From Cohnella sp. AR92 (GTDB lineage Bacteria; Bacillota; Bacilli; Paenibacillales; Paenibacillaceae), in NCBI RefSeq assembly GCF_003990975.1, contig NZ_RZJR01000017.1, positions 1 to 64,000 on the forward strand: a stretch of 64,000 nucleotides of DNA, read 5' to 3'. Positions 35,763 to 43,493 of this stretch are shown here, one piece after another (position 1 is the stretch's first letter; the number at the start of each line of letters is the position of its first letter). Both the position numbers and the translations under genes were made by a program. The notes under the pieces were generated by a model. That model had not been told where the DNA came from. It did no database searches and saw nothing but the letters and a program-made list of their open reading frames with translations.

Positions 35763-36644
35763 ATGAATCGCGCCGTGATGAAAAAAACGATGTATTTCTT
35801 CGTCCTTCCCGCGCTTATTTTCTACCTGTTGTTCTGGATCTTCCCGATTCTCAAGCTGTTCCAGTACAGCGTCACGGACTATAACGGATACGTTCAATCG
35901 TTCAACTATATCGGCTTCGACAACTTCAAGACCCTGTACCGCGAAGAGATTCTCGGCGTCTCGATCAAGAACACGCTGCTGTACACGTTTATCAGCGTCA
36001 TTCTCGGGAACATCATCGCCCTGGCGCTTGCTTTTCTCCTAAACGCGAATATTCGAGCGAAAGGTCTGTACCGTTCGGCGTTCTACATTCCCACGCTGTT
36101 CAGCGCCATCGTCGTCGGGTTTATCTGGAGCTACATCTATATGCCCGACGAAGGACTGATCGCCTCTCTCTTGAATAAGCTTGGCATGACCGGCCTCGAC
36201 ACCAACTTCCTGGGGAGCTATGACAAGGCCCTGTATTCCATCATTGCGGTCGACATCTGGAAAAACATCGGCACGAGCACGATCATTTTCCTGGCGGGGC
36301 TGCAGACGGTTCCTCAAGACCTGATCGAAGCGGGCAAGATCGACGGAGCGGGCCGCTGGAACCTCGTGCGCTTCATCAAGCTTCCCCTGCTCGCCACCTC
36401 GGTTACGATCAACGTGACGCTAAGCATCATCAACGGCCTCAAAGCGTTCGACTACTCGTATATCATGACGAACGGCGGACCGGGAACGTCGACGAATACG
36501 CTCATCTTCGCGATTTACAAGATGGCGTTCACCGAGCAGTTGTTCGGCAAAGCCTCCGCGCTCGGCATTATTTCCTTCGCGATCATCATCGTCATCACCG
36601 CCGTCTTCGTTCTTACGCTCAATCGCAGGGAGGTATCCGCATGA
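35763..36644 (+). CDS. Sugar ABC importer permease (MalF/UgpA type)
   Basis: A 293-residue membrane protein with six helices. The coupling EAA loop reads DLIEAGKIDGAGRWNLVRFIKLPLL, the docking site for the ATPase. It pairs with the next gene to form the channel. The cognate MsmK-like ATPase is not in the cluster, as usual for Firmicute sugar importers that share one. Ribosome site TAGGAGGAA. The start of the next gene overlaps its stop by ATGA. Confidence 0.92.
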   Translation: MNRAVMKKTMYFFVLPALIFYLLFWIFPILKLFQYSVTDYNGYVQSFNYIGFDNFKTLYREEILGVSIKNTLLYTFISVILGNIIALALAFLLNANIRAKGLYRSAFYIPTLFSAIVVGFIWSYIYMPDEGLIASLLNKLGMTGLDTNFLGSYDKALYSIIAVDIWKNIGTSTIIFLAGLQTVPQDLIEAGKIDGAGRWNLVRFIKLPLLATSVTINVTLSIINGLKAFDYSYIMTNGGPGTSTNTLIFAIYKMAFTEQLFGKASALGIISFAIIIVITAVFVLTLNRREVSA

Positions 36645-37507
36645 CAAGCTCGGTTAATCACGCAAACCGCATGAAGCCCGTGAATCGCTCGAAGAGCATT
36701 TTCACCCATCTGCTTATCATAATCGTTGCCTTCGTCAACCTGGCTCCGCTCCTGATCGTGCTGTCCAGCTCCTTGCGTTCGCCCGACAACATGACCAACC
36801 CGCTGAACTGGTTTAATGAATTCTCCTTCAAGAGCTTCCACACCGCGTTCGATCGGATGCACTTCCCGCAGGCGCTGCTGAACAGCGTTATTCTGACGGC
36901 GGTCTCCGTTATCTTCGTCGTGATTCTGGCGGCCATGGCCGCTTACCCGATGGCGCGCATCCGCAGCAGAACGAGCAAGTTCCTGTACCTGTTCTTCCTC
37001 TCGGGGCTGGTCGTTCCGGGACAGATGGTGCTCATTCCGATCATCCAGATGATCAAGGATCTCGGCATTCCGATGAACCAATACACGCCGATCCTCATGT
37101 TCATTACGTGCAGCCTGCCGTTCTCGACCTTCCTCTATACCGGCTTCATTCGCAGCAGCGTGCCGGAGGAGATGGAAGAGGCGGCGCATCTGGACGGAGC
37201 CGGGCTGTTCCGCCGCTTCTGGCAGATCGTTTTCCCATTGATCCTGCCGGTGACGGTCTCCGTCGTGATCACGCAAGGCGTGTGGATCTGGAACGACTAC
37301 TTCTTCAACATGGTGTTCATCACCAAGGCGGCGGAGTCGCCGATTCCGGTCGCGATGCTCGGCTTCCTCGGGGACCAGCAGAACCCGGCGCAATGGAACG
37401 TGCTGTTCGCCGCCTGCATCCTGTGCGTCATCCCGCTCGTGGCCGCGTTCCTGTTCCTGCAGAAATACTTCATCGGGGGCTTGACGGTCGGATCGGTTAA
37501 GGGCTAA
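36641..37507 (+). CDS. Sugar ABC importer permease (MalG/UgpE type)
   Basis: A 288-residue six-helix permease. The EAA loop is EEMEEAAHLDGAGLFRRFWQIVFPLI. The N-terminus is short and basic (cytoplasmic), as expected for MalG-type subunits. Translational coupling with the preceding permease gene gives equal amounts of both. The glycosidase gene follows 23 bp after the stop. Confidence 0.92.
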   Translation: MTSSVNHANRMKPVNRSKSIFTHLLIIIVAFVNLAPLLIVLSSSLRSPDNMTNPLNWFNEFSFKSFHTAFDRMHFPQALLNSVILTAVSVIFVVILAAMAAYPMARIRSRTSKFLYLFFLSGLVVPGQMVLIPIIQMIKDLGIPMNQYTPILMFITCSLPFSTFLYTGFIRSSVPEEMEEAAHLDGAGLFRRFWQIVFPLILPVTVSVVITQGVWIWNDYFFNMVFITKAAESPIPVAMLGFLGDQQNPAQWNVLFAACILCVIPLVAAFLFLQKYFIGGLTVGSVKG

Positions 37508-37530
37508 AGGGGAAAGGGAGGCTGGACAAC

Positions 37531-39135
37531 ATGATTCAACCATCGAGCGTAGACAAGGCATTCGTGGAAAAGGCGGAGCGCCTGACGCCGACGCTGCATG
37601 AACGCCGCGTAGAGCCGGTTCGCACCATTGAAGTGGAGGCCGATCCGACTTCGCTGCATGGGTGGAAGGTTCGGGAGACGGGAACGGTCGAAGCTTTGCG
37701 ACAGCGGGCTTTGTCCAGAGGAGACAGCTTCGTCGTGGATTTCGGCGACCACCAGGTCGGGTATCTAACGTTTACCGTTCGCTCCGAGGACGCCCGGGCG
37801 GATGCGCCGGTGCGCCTCAAGCTGATCTTCGGAGAGATGCCTGTCGAGATCGGGGAGAGCTTCGATACGTATGACGGCTGGCTCGATCGCTCTTGGCTGC
37901 AAGACGAGATCGTCAATCTCGATACGGTGCCGGGAACGTATACGCTGCCTCGCCGATACAGCTTCCGGTATCTGAAGGTCGAGGTGCTGACGCCGGCCCG
38001 CAAATTCAAGGTCGCGTTCGACGACCTGCATGTCACGGCGGTCAGCTCGGCGGAATTGGGGGCGGTGCCGGCATTGCCGGATAGCGTGCCGGAAGATCTG
38101 CGCGAGCTGGACCGCATCGGCATCCGCACGCTGCAGGATTGCATGCAGACCGTGTTCGAGGATGGCCCGAAGCGGGACCGCCGCCTCTGGATCGGCGACT
38201 TGCGGCTGCAGGCCCAGGTGAACTACGTGACGTTCCGCAACTTCGATCTCGTCAAGCGATGCCTCTACCTGTTCGCGGGACTTCGGCTGCCTGGAGGACA
38301 AGTATGCGCGTGCGTGTACGAGAAACCGGAGCCGGCCGCGGACGATATCTACCTGTACGATTACTCGCTGTTCTTCCTCGCGACCTTGCGCGATTATTAC
38401 GAGGCCTCCAAGGATCGGGAGACTCTCGAAGAGCTGTGGCCGATCGCTCTGGAGCAGGTGCGTCTCGCGCTCGAACGGTTGGACGATAGGGGAATCGTCA
38501 AGGATGACCCTTCCTGGTACTGCTTCACGGACTGGCATGACGATCTGAACAAGCAGGCTTCCGCTCAAGCCGTACTGATCTATGGCATGAAGCAGGCGCT
38601 GGCCCTTGCCGAATGGCTCTCGGAGGAGACGACCGACGACTCGGAGGAGCAGATCGAGAGGAGAAGGTCGGCGAAGGCAGAGGCGGAGCGGCTTCGCGGA
38701 GAGATTGGCCGGGTGAGCGAGGCGGCACTTAAGCATCTTCGGAATGCCGAGACGGGCTTCTTCGAGAGCGGAGAGGGCCGGCAGGTCTCCTGGGCTTCGC
38801 AGGTGTGGATGGTACTGGCGGGCGTGCTGGGACGCGATGAGAACGCGGCTCTGCTCGATCGGCTGTTCGAGGAGAATCCGTCCGTTCGCCCGATGACGCC
38901 TTACATGTTCCACCACCTCGTCGAGGCTCTGCTGGAATCGGGACGCCGGGAGAAAGCGCTGGAGCAGATGCGCTCGTACTGGGGAGAGATGGCGCGGGAC
39001 GGCGCCGACACGTTCTGGGAGGTATATAACCCTTCGGACAAGAACAATTCTCCCTATGGCAGCAACCTGATCAACAGCTACTGCCATGCTTGGAGCTGTA
39101 CTCCGGCATATTTTATCCGGAAGCACTTCGTTTGA
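37531..39135 (+). CDS. GH78-like (alpha-L-rhamnosidase-type) six-hairpin glycosidase
   Basis: A 534-residue protein. Residues 1-180 are a beta-sandwich. Residues about 190-500 form an alpha/alpha barrel with EDGPKRDRRLWIGDLRLQAQ near 210, the counterpart of the GH78 motif around D/E-x-P-x-R-(D/E)-x-x-W-x-G-D. FTDWHDDLNKQASAQA is the second acidic cluster. It is shorter than classic 900-residue rhamnosidases and lacks a signal peptide, so it acts on an imported oligosaccharide in the cytoplasm. GGGAAAGGGAGG precedes the ATG. The exact sugar (rhamnose or another deoxysugar) is inferred. Confidence 0.75.
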   Translation: MIQPSSVDKAFVEKAERLTPTLHERRVEPVRTIEVEADPTSLHGWKVRETGTVEALRQRALSRGDSFVVDFGDHQVGYLTFTVRSEDARADAPVRLKLIFGEMPVEIGESFDTYDGWLDRSWLQDEIVNLDTVPGTYTLPRRYSFRYLKVEVLTPARKFKVAFDDLHVTAVSSAELGAVPALPDSVPEDLRELDRIGIRTLQDCMQTVFEDGPKRDRRLWIGDLRLQAQVNYVTFRNFDLVKRCLYLFAGLRLPGGQVCACVYEKPEPAADDIYLYDYSLFFLATLRDYYEASKDRETLEELWPIALEQVRLALERLDDRGIVKDDPSWYCFTDWHDDLNKQASAQAVLIYGMKQALALAEWLSEETTDDSEEQIERRRSAKAEAERLRGEIGRVSEAALKHLRNAETGFFESGEGRQVSWASQVWMVLAGVLGRDENAALLDRLFEENPSVRPMTPYMFHHLVEALLESGRREKALEQMRSYWGEMARDGADTFWEVYNPSDKNNSPYGSNLINSYCHAWSCTPAYFIRKHFV

Positions 39136-39152
39136 CCGAGTTTGCAGGAGAA

Positions 39153-39177
39153 AGGCCGCCCTTGGGGCGGTCTTTCT
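39153..39177 (+). terminator. Terminator after the GH78-like gene
   Basis: AAAGGCCGCCC pairs with GGGCGGTCTTT (one G-U) around a 3-4 nt loop, ending in TTTC. Confidence 0.65.
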
Positions 39178-39183
39178 GCCAAA

Positions 39184-39285
39184 GTGATGCGCCAGGTGCA
39201 CTACTTTAGCAAGACACCCCCGCAATTCGCCAATGTGATGCGCCAGGTGCACTACATTCGCAAGCTGTCCCGCAATTTTTGTCAT
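39184..39285. repeat. 51-bp repeat pair E
   Basis: GTGATGCGCCAGGTGCACTAC occurs at 39184 and 39235, 51 bp apart, and the linkers are related (GCAAGACACCCCCGCAATT versus GCAAGCTGTCCCGCAATTT). The 21-mer folds on itself with wobble pairs. The unit is 17 codons long and could be read through in frame on the minus strand (VVHLAHH). Confidence 0.75.
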
Positions 39286-39500
39286 GTTAAACTCCGATCC
39301 CGATACTGCTTCGGAATCATCGCGGCGCTTGAACGATTTGACGAAGTGGACGTAATCGTAGAATCCGAGGCGGAACCCGTTCTCCGAGATCGAGCTCCTA
39401 GGATCCGCCACCAGTTTCTTAGCTTCTTCGGTCCACTCCTTCTGAATATAGTTCTTATGCGAAGCGGGGAAGACCGTGCGATAATGAGAATAGGAAACGA
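39286..39500 (-). pseudogene. Possible remnant of a minus-strand gene
   Basis: About 70 codons on the minus strand read like real protein, e.g. YIQKEWTEEAKKLVADP and GFRLGFYDYVHFVKSF, with third positions dominated by C and G. The frame has no good ribosome site and runs straight into the 51-bp repeats at 39285 without a stop. It may be a gene eroded by repeat insertion. I do not recognise the family. It could instead be a chance frame. Confidence 0.3.
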
Positions 39501-39511
39501 TTACAATCGTT
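39496..39511. promoter_or_regulatory. Palindromic operator overlapping the GH3 gene leader
   Basis: AACGATTACAATCGTT is a perfect inverted repeat (7-2-7) ending 2 bp before the GAGGAGG ribosome site of the GH3 gene. A dimeric repressor (LacI or GntR type) could bind here. Confidence 0.5.
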
Positions 39512-39528
39512 GAGGAGGCTACTCTATC

Positions 39529-41814
39529 ATGAGCAGGGATATTCAAGCGTTACTCTCCCGGATGACATTGGAAGAAAAAGCGGGATTGTGCTCCGGGCAG
39601 GACTTCTGGCGGCTGAAGGGAGTCGAGCGGCTGGGCATCCCATCGATCATGGTCACCGACGGTCCGCACGGACTTCGCAAGCAGCAGGGCAGCAGCGACC
39701 ACTTGGGGCTGTTCGACAGCGTTCCCGCTACCTGTTTCCCATCGGCGGCTGGCATGGCGAGCTCTTGGGACCGCGAACTCATCGGCAGCGTCGGGGTTGC
39801 TCTCGGCGAGGAGTGCCAGGCGGAGGACGTCGCCGTCCTGCTCGGACCCGGCGCGAACATCAAGCGCTCGCCGCTGTGCGGACGCAACTTCGAATATTTC
39901 TCCGAGGATCCTTACTTATCGTCCGAGATGGCGGCTAGCCACATCGGCGGGGTTCAGAGCCAAGGCGTCGGCACTTCGTTGAAGCATTTCGCCGTGAACA
40001 ATCAGGAGCATCGCCGCATGTCGGTCGACGCCGTCGTCGACGAACGAACGCTGCGAGAGATTTATCTGGCGAGCTTCGAGGGAGCGGTGAAGAAGGGTCA
40101 GCCGTGGACGGTCATGAGCTCCTATAATAAAGTGAACGGGACTTACGCTTCCGAGAATGAAGTCTTGTTGACTCGGATCCTGAAGGAAGAGTGGGGGCAC
40201 GAGGGCGTCGTCGTGACCGATTGGGGAGCGACGAACGAGCGCGTCGACAGCCTTGCCGCGGGCAACGAGCTGGAGATGCCGGGCAGCGGGGGCTACGGCG
40301 ACCGGAAGATCGTTGAAGCCGTCAAGAGCGGAATGCTGTCCGAGGAGGCTCTGGATCGCGCAGTTTATCGGCTGCTGCAGCTGATCTTCAAGAGCGTGAA
40401 CGCCAAAAAGCTGAATGCGAGCTATGATCGGGACGATCACCATGCCTTGGCCCACAAGGTGGCCGCCGAGTCGATGGTGCTGCTGAAGAACGAGAACTCG
40501 CTCCTGCCGCTGTCGCCGGGAGACAACGTTGCGGTCATCGGGGCATTCGCGAAGAAGCCGAGGTTCCAAGGAGGCGGCAGTTCGCATATCCATCCGACTC
40601 GCTTGGATGAGCCGCTCGCGGAGATTCGCAAGCTGGCGAGTTCATCGGCCTCCGTGGCTTATGCGCAAGGATATTCGATCGACAGCGATATCTCCGACGC
40701 CGCGCTGATCGATGAAGCAAAGATGGCTGCCGCTTCGGCGGATGCCGCGATCCTCTTCGTCGGCCTGCCGGACCGGTACGAGTCCGAGGGCTATGACCGG
40801 ACTCATCTGCGGATGCCGGCCAATCAAGAAGAACTGATCGAGGCTGTCGCCGGCGTGCAGAAGAACGTCATCGTCGTTCTGATGAACGGCTCCCCGATCG
40901 AGATGCCGTGGCTCGGCAAAGTCCGCTCGGTGCTCGAAGCGTATCTCGGAGGGCAAGCGGTCGGCGGCGCGATCGCGGACCTGCTGTACGGCTTGGCGAA
41001 CCCGAGCGGGAAGCTGGCGGAGACTTTCCCGGTGAAGCTGAGCGACAATCCTTCTTTCCTGTTCTTCCCCGGGGAAGCCGACAGGGTCGAATACCGGGAA
41101 GGCGTGTTCGTCGGCTACCGGTACTACGATTCGAAGCACGTGAAGCCGCTGTTCCCGTTCGGTCACGGGCTCAGCTACACGACATTCGACTATTCGGGGC
41201 TGAAGTTCAGCAAGATCAGCATCCTCGACACGGATACGTTGGAAGTGAAGGTCGACATCCGCAACGCGGGGACCCGCCCCGGCAAGGAGATCGTTCAGCT
41301 CTATGTTCGGGATGTCGAGAGCACGGTCATCAGGCCTGCCAAAGAGCTGAAGGGCTTCGCCAAGATCGAGCTGCAGCCGTGCGAACAGAAGACCGTCACG
41401 TTCACGCTGGATAAACGTTCGTTCGCGTACTACAATACCCGGATTAACGATTGGCACGTCGAATCCGGCGAGTTCGAGCTGCTGATCGGCCGTTCGTCTC
41501 AGGACATCGCTCTGACAGGGACCGTTCGCGTCGAGTCGACGGTCGCCTTGCCTCTGTCGGTTCATCGCAACTCGCTCCTCGGCGACCTGTTGAACGATCC
41601 GAGAACCGCGCCGCTAGTCGGCGGGCTGCTGCAGCAGTTCCAAGCCGGAATGGGAATGTCCGAAGGAGAGCCTGCAGGGGGAGAAGGCATGGGCGACATG
41701 TTCTCCGCCATGATGAGATATCTGCCGCTGCGCAACCTGGTCTCTTTCAGCCAAGGCGCGTTCACGGAAGAGATGCTGGATGGTCTGATCGCTCAGTTGA
41801 ACCGGGCGGGATAA
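39529..41814 (+). CDS. Glycoside hydrolase family 3 (beta-glucosidase/xylosidase-type)
   Basis: A 761-residue cytoplasmic enzyme. The N-terminal TIM barrel has VTDGPHGLRKQ and the nucleophile Asp in VVTDWGATNERVDSLAAGNELEMPG near residue 230. The second domain contains the acid/base region, and a fibronectin III-like domain (VKVDIRNAGTRPGKEIVQLYV) begins near residue 570. It removes non-reducing beta-linked glucose or related sugars. There is no signal peptide. GAGGAGG precedes the ATG. It stands downstream of the ABC/GH78 operon, but a terminator and the repeat array lie between, so it probably has its own promoter controlled at the palindrome 39496-39511. The C-terminal ~80 residues (Gly/Met-rich) are unusual. 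Confidence 0.9.
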   Translation: MSRDIQALLSRMTLEEKAGLCSGQDFWRLKGVERLGIPSIMVTDGPHGLRKQQGSSDHLGLFDSVPATCFPSAAGMASSWDRELIGSVGVALGEECQAEDVAVLLGPGANIKRSPLCGRNFEYFSEDPYLSSEMAASHIGGVQSQGVGTSLKHFAVNNQEHRRMSVDAVVDERTLREIYLASFEGAVKKGQPWTVMSSYNKVNGTYASENEVLLTRILKEEWGHEGVVVTDWGATNERVDSLAAGNELEMPGSGGYGDRKIVEAVKSGMLSEEALDRAVYRLLQLIFKSVNAKKLNASYDRDDHHALAHKVAAESMVLLKNENSLLPLSPGDNVAVIGAFAKKPRFQGGGSSHIHPTRLDEPLAEIRKLASSSASVAYAQGYSIDSDISDAALIDEAKMAAASADAAILFVGLPDRYESEGYDRTHLRMPANQEELIEAVAGVQKNVIVVLMNGSPIEMPWLGKVRSVLEAYLGGQAVGGAIADLLYGLANPSGKLAETFPVKLSDNPSFLFFPGEADRVEYREGVFVGYRYYDSKHVKPLFPFGHGLSYTTFDYSGLKFSKISILDTDTLEVKVDIRNAGTRPGKEIVQLYVRDVESTVIRPAKELKGFAKIELQPCEQKTVTFTLDKRSFAYYNTRINDWHVESGEFELLIGRSSQDIALTGTVRVESTVALPLSVHRNSLLGDLLNDPRTAPLVGGLLQQFQAGMGMSEGEPAGGEGMGDMFSAMMRYLPLRNLVSFSQGAFTEEMLDGLIAQLNRAG

Positions 41815-41873
41815 CACGGCGATTGAGGATAGGCGGGACTTTGCAAGAAGAACATCATGAACGAAGAACACCA

Positions 41874-41990
41874 CACGAAGAAACGCCATGCACGAAGAAA
41901 CGCCATACACGAAGAAACGCCATGCACGAAGAAACGCCATGCAAGAAGAATCACCATGCACGAAGAAATTGCCATGCACGAAGAACACAT
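41874..41990. repeat. 17-bp tandem repeats after the GH3 gene
   Basis: CACGAAGAAACGCCATG (17 bp) is repeated at 41874, 41891, 41908 and 41925, then as degenerate copies at 41942 and 41959. Further decayed copies lie upstream from about 41840. It fills most of the 290-bp gap before the wHTH gene. Confidence 0.88.
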
Positions 41991-42104
41991 TATCTGCTGA
42001 GAAAGGGATTCGCCCACAGGCGAATTCCTATTTTTGCTGAATAACCAGTTACGTTAACGTTCCGCATGTTGGTCATTCAATCGGCGGCTTAGCGGATAAG
42101 TTTA

Positions 42105-42755
42105 TTACTGATCCACGCGCCGATAGGTCCGATATCTCTTCTGTCCGTTCGCGACTGCCAGGAGCTTTTTGTCTACCATGCGGTGAAGAAGCTTTCGTGT
42201 ATGGCGGTCCGTCAGGCGCAAATGAGCGGCAAGATCGCCTGGAGCGAACGGGATAACCGCTCGACGTGCGAAGCGAATGGTCTCCGCTTCCGCCCAATTC
42301 AGCTCCGGGGGCGTCTCGACCGCCAGGAACTTGCCGATAAAGGCAAGGGTTAGTTGTTTGCACACTCCCGGATCTTCGCGAATGGACAGGTAGGCGATCG
42401 GGAGAAACAACCAATCATCCAGTCCGAGCAATGCCTGCTTCATGCATAGATCCTTGAAGCGGCCGATCTCGATGTCCCGTGCATGCGACCGATAATCCTG
42501 AATCTCGATGCATCCCTTGGCGCCAAGAGGGGAGAAGACGAGATCCAAGTATCGGTAGCCGTTCTGCCAATCGCGGACCTCGTACTCCGCATGGAGATGA
42601 TCCAGGTTGGCGACGAGCGGAAACCATATTTCGCGGAGAAAAACAACCGTACCGTGGGTTAGTCCTCGCCGCAGCCGTTCTTTTCTCCGGGGATTACTCT
42701 CCTCGGTAATTTGCTTGTCCAGCCACTGGGCGTAGACATCATCGAAAGGACGCAT
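42105..42755 (-). CDS. PD-(D/E)XK-like/winged-helix DNA-binding protein, function unknown
   Basis: A 216-residue soluble protein. Residues about 60-110 (YLDLVFSPLGAKGCIEIQDYRSH) resemble the D-x(n)-E-x-Q core of PD-(D/E)XK nucleases. The C-terminal ~70 residues form a winged helix (DLAAHLRLTDRHTRKLLHRMVDKKLL). The layout suggests a nuclease-derived DNA-binding protein or regulator seen in many Bacillales. I cannot name a substrate. It is monocistronic and divergent from the ABC exporter genes. No clean GGAGG is seen before the ATG: GGTGGAACG is the best match. Confidence 0.65.
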   Translation of the reverse strand: MRPFDDVYAQWLDKQITEESNPRRKERLRRGLTHGTVVFLREIWFPLVANLDHLHAEYEVRDWQNGYRYLDLVFSPLGAKGCIEIQDYRSHARDIEIGRFKDLCMKQALLGLDDWLFLPIAYLSIREDPGVCKQLTLAFIGKFLAVETPPELNWAEAETIRFARRAVIPFAPGDLAAHLRLTDRHTRKLLHRMVDKKLLAVANGQKRYRTYRRVDQ

Positions 42756-42792
42756 CTTCGTTCCACCTTTTTATATGGAGATCGCGCAAAAA

Positions 42793-42843
42793 GCCGCCTG
42801 GATCCACATCACTCGCTTCTGAGCGATTAGGGATCCAAGCGGC
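42793..42843. repeat. Nested inverted repeat upstream of the wHTH gene
   Basis: An outer stem of GCCGC-TGGATCC pairs with GGATCCA-GCGGC, and TCGCTT and GAGCGA can form an inner hairpin. It lies about 40 bp upstream of the minus-strand gene start, so it may be an RNA structure in the leader or a protein site. It has no U-run. Confidence 0.6.
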
Positions 42844-42973
42844 ATGTGCTTCACGCCTATTGAATAGGTATAAATTACCATAATTTGAACGAGAAAGCCA
42901 CCTAAACTTGCCGCGGCCTCTTGCGCCGGGGCAGAGCTTGCTCTAACTCGGAGTGTAACTTGCTCTCCCGAAA

Positions 42974-43170
42974 TTTAACGGAACTCACGGCCCTTATTTG
43001 GCCTTAAAACATCCCTTTTTATTTTTAACGGAACTCACAGCCCTTATTTGATGGAAATCGCGGTTAAATGGGGGGATATAGCATAAATAAGGTCTCTACG
43101 ATCCGTTAGAATTTAAAAAGGACCGGAAACCGCTTATAAGCGTCTCAAATTTCCGTTAGAGATTCCGGGC
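42974..43170. repeat. 50-bp repeat array F with direct and inverted copies
   Basis: TTTAACGGAACTCAC(G/A)GCCC continuing TTATTTG occurs at 42974 and 43024, 50 bp apart. Its inverted form (AATAAGG... ATCCGTTAGAATT and ATAAG... TTCCGTTAGAGATT) occurs with CCGTTAG at 43103 and 43153, again 50 bp apart. The four copies face each other, two in each direction. No gene lies in this 738-bp gap. Confidence 0.75.
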
Positions 43171-43247
43171 GATTTATATTGCAATTATTTTCTAATTTTG
43201 CAATGATGAAGACATTAAGGCTCCTTCATGCAGGCTGTCGCCTGTTT

Positions 43248-43262
43248 ATGCAAACGTTTGCG
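43248..43262 (+). promoter_or_regulatory. cre-like / LacI-family operator
   Basis: ATGCAAACGTTTGCG contains the perfect palindrome GCAAACGTTTGC and matches most of the CcpA cre consensus WTGNAARCGNWWNCAW, failing only the last bases. Confidence 0.5.
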
Positions 43263-43280
43263 CAAGGCGCGAGCGGCATT

Positions 43281-43416
43281 AGTCAAAGCAACTCAAAGCA
43301 ACTCAAAGCAACTCAAAGCTACTGAAAGCTACTGAAAGCTACTGAAAGCTACTGAAAGCTACTGAAAGCTACTGAAAGCTACTGAAAGCTACTGAAAGCT
43401 ACTCAAAGCTACTCAA
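43281..43416. repeat. 10-bp phased repeat upstream of the ABC exporter
   Basis: About 13 tandem decamers: four of the form ACTCAAAGCA (first reads AGTCAAAGCA), then nine of the form ACT(G/C)AAAGCT. The copies then decay towards 43445, ending about 50 bp before the exporter start. Each repeat has AAAG once per 10 bp, close to one helical turn. No ORF covers it. Confidence 0.92.
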
Positions 43417-43493
43417 TCAAAGCTTCTCAGTCAAAGCAACTCAATCCAAAGCCAGCTAGTCGACAGAGAATCAATCGAAAGAAGGGGCCCTCT

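Noticed and set aside
37765..39546. A 593-codon minus-strand frame over the GH78-like gene
   Set aside because: It is antisense to a gene with clear family motifs, lacks a ribosome site and has biased composition from the opposite strand.
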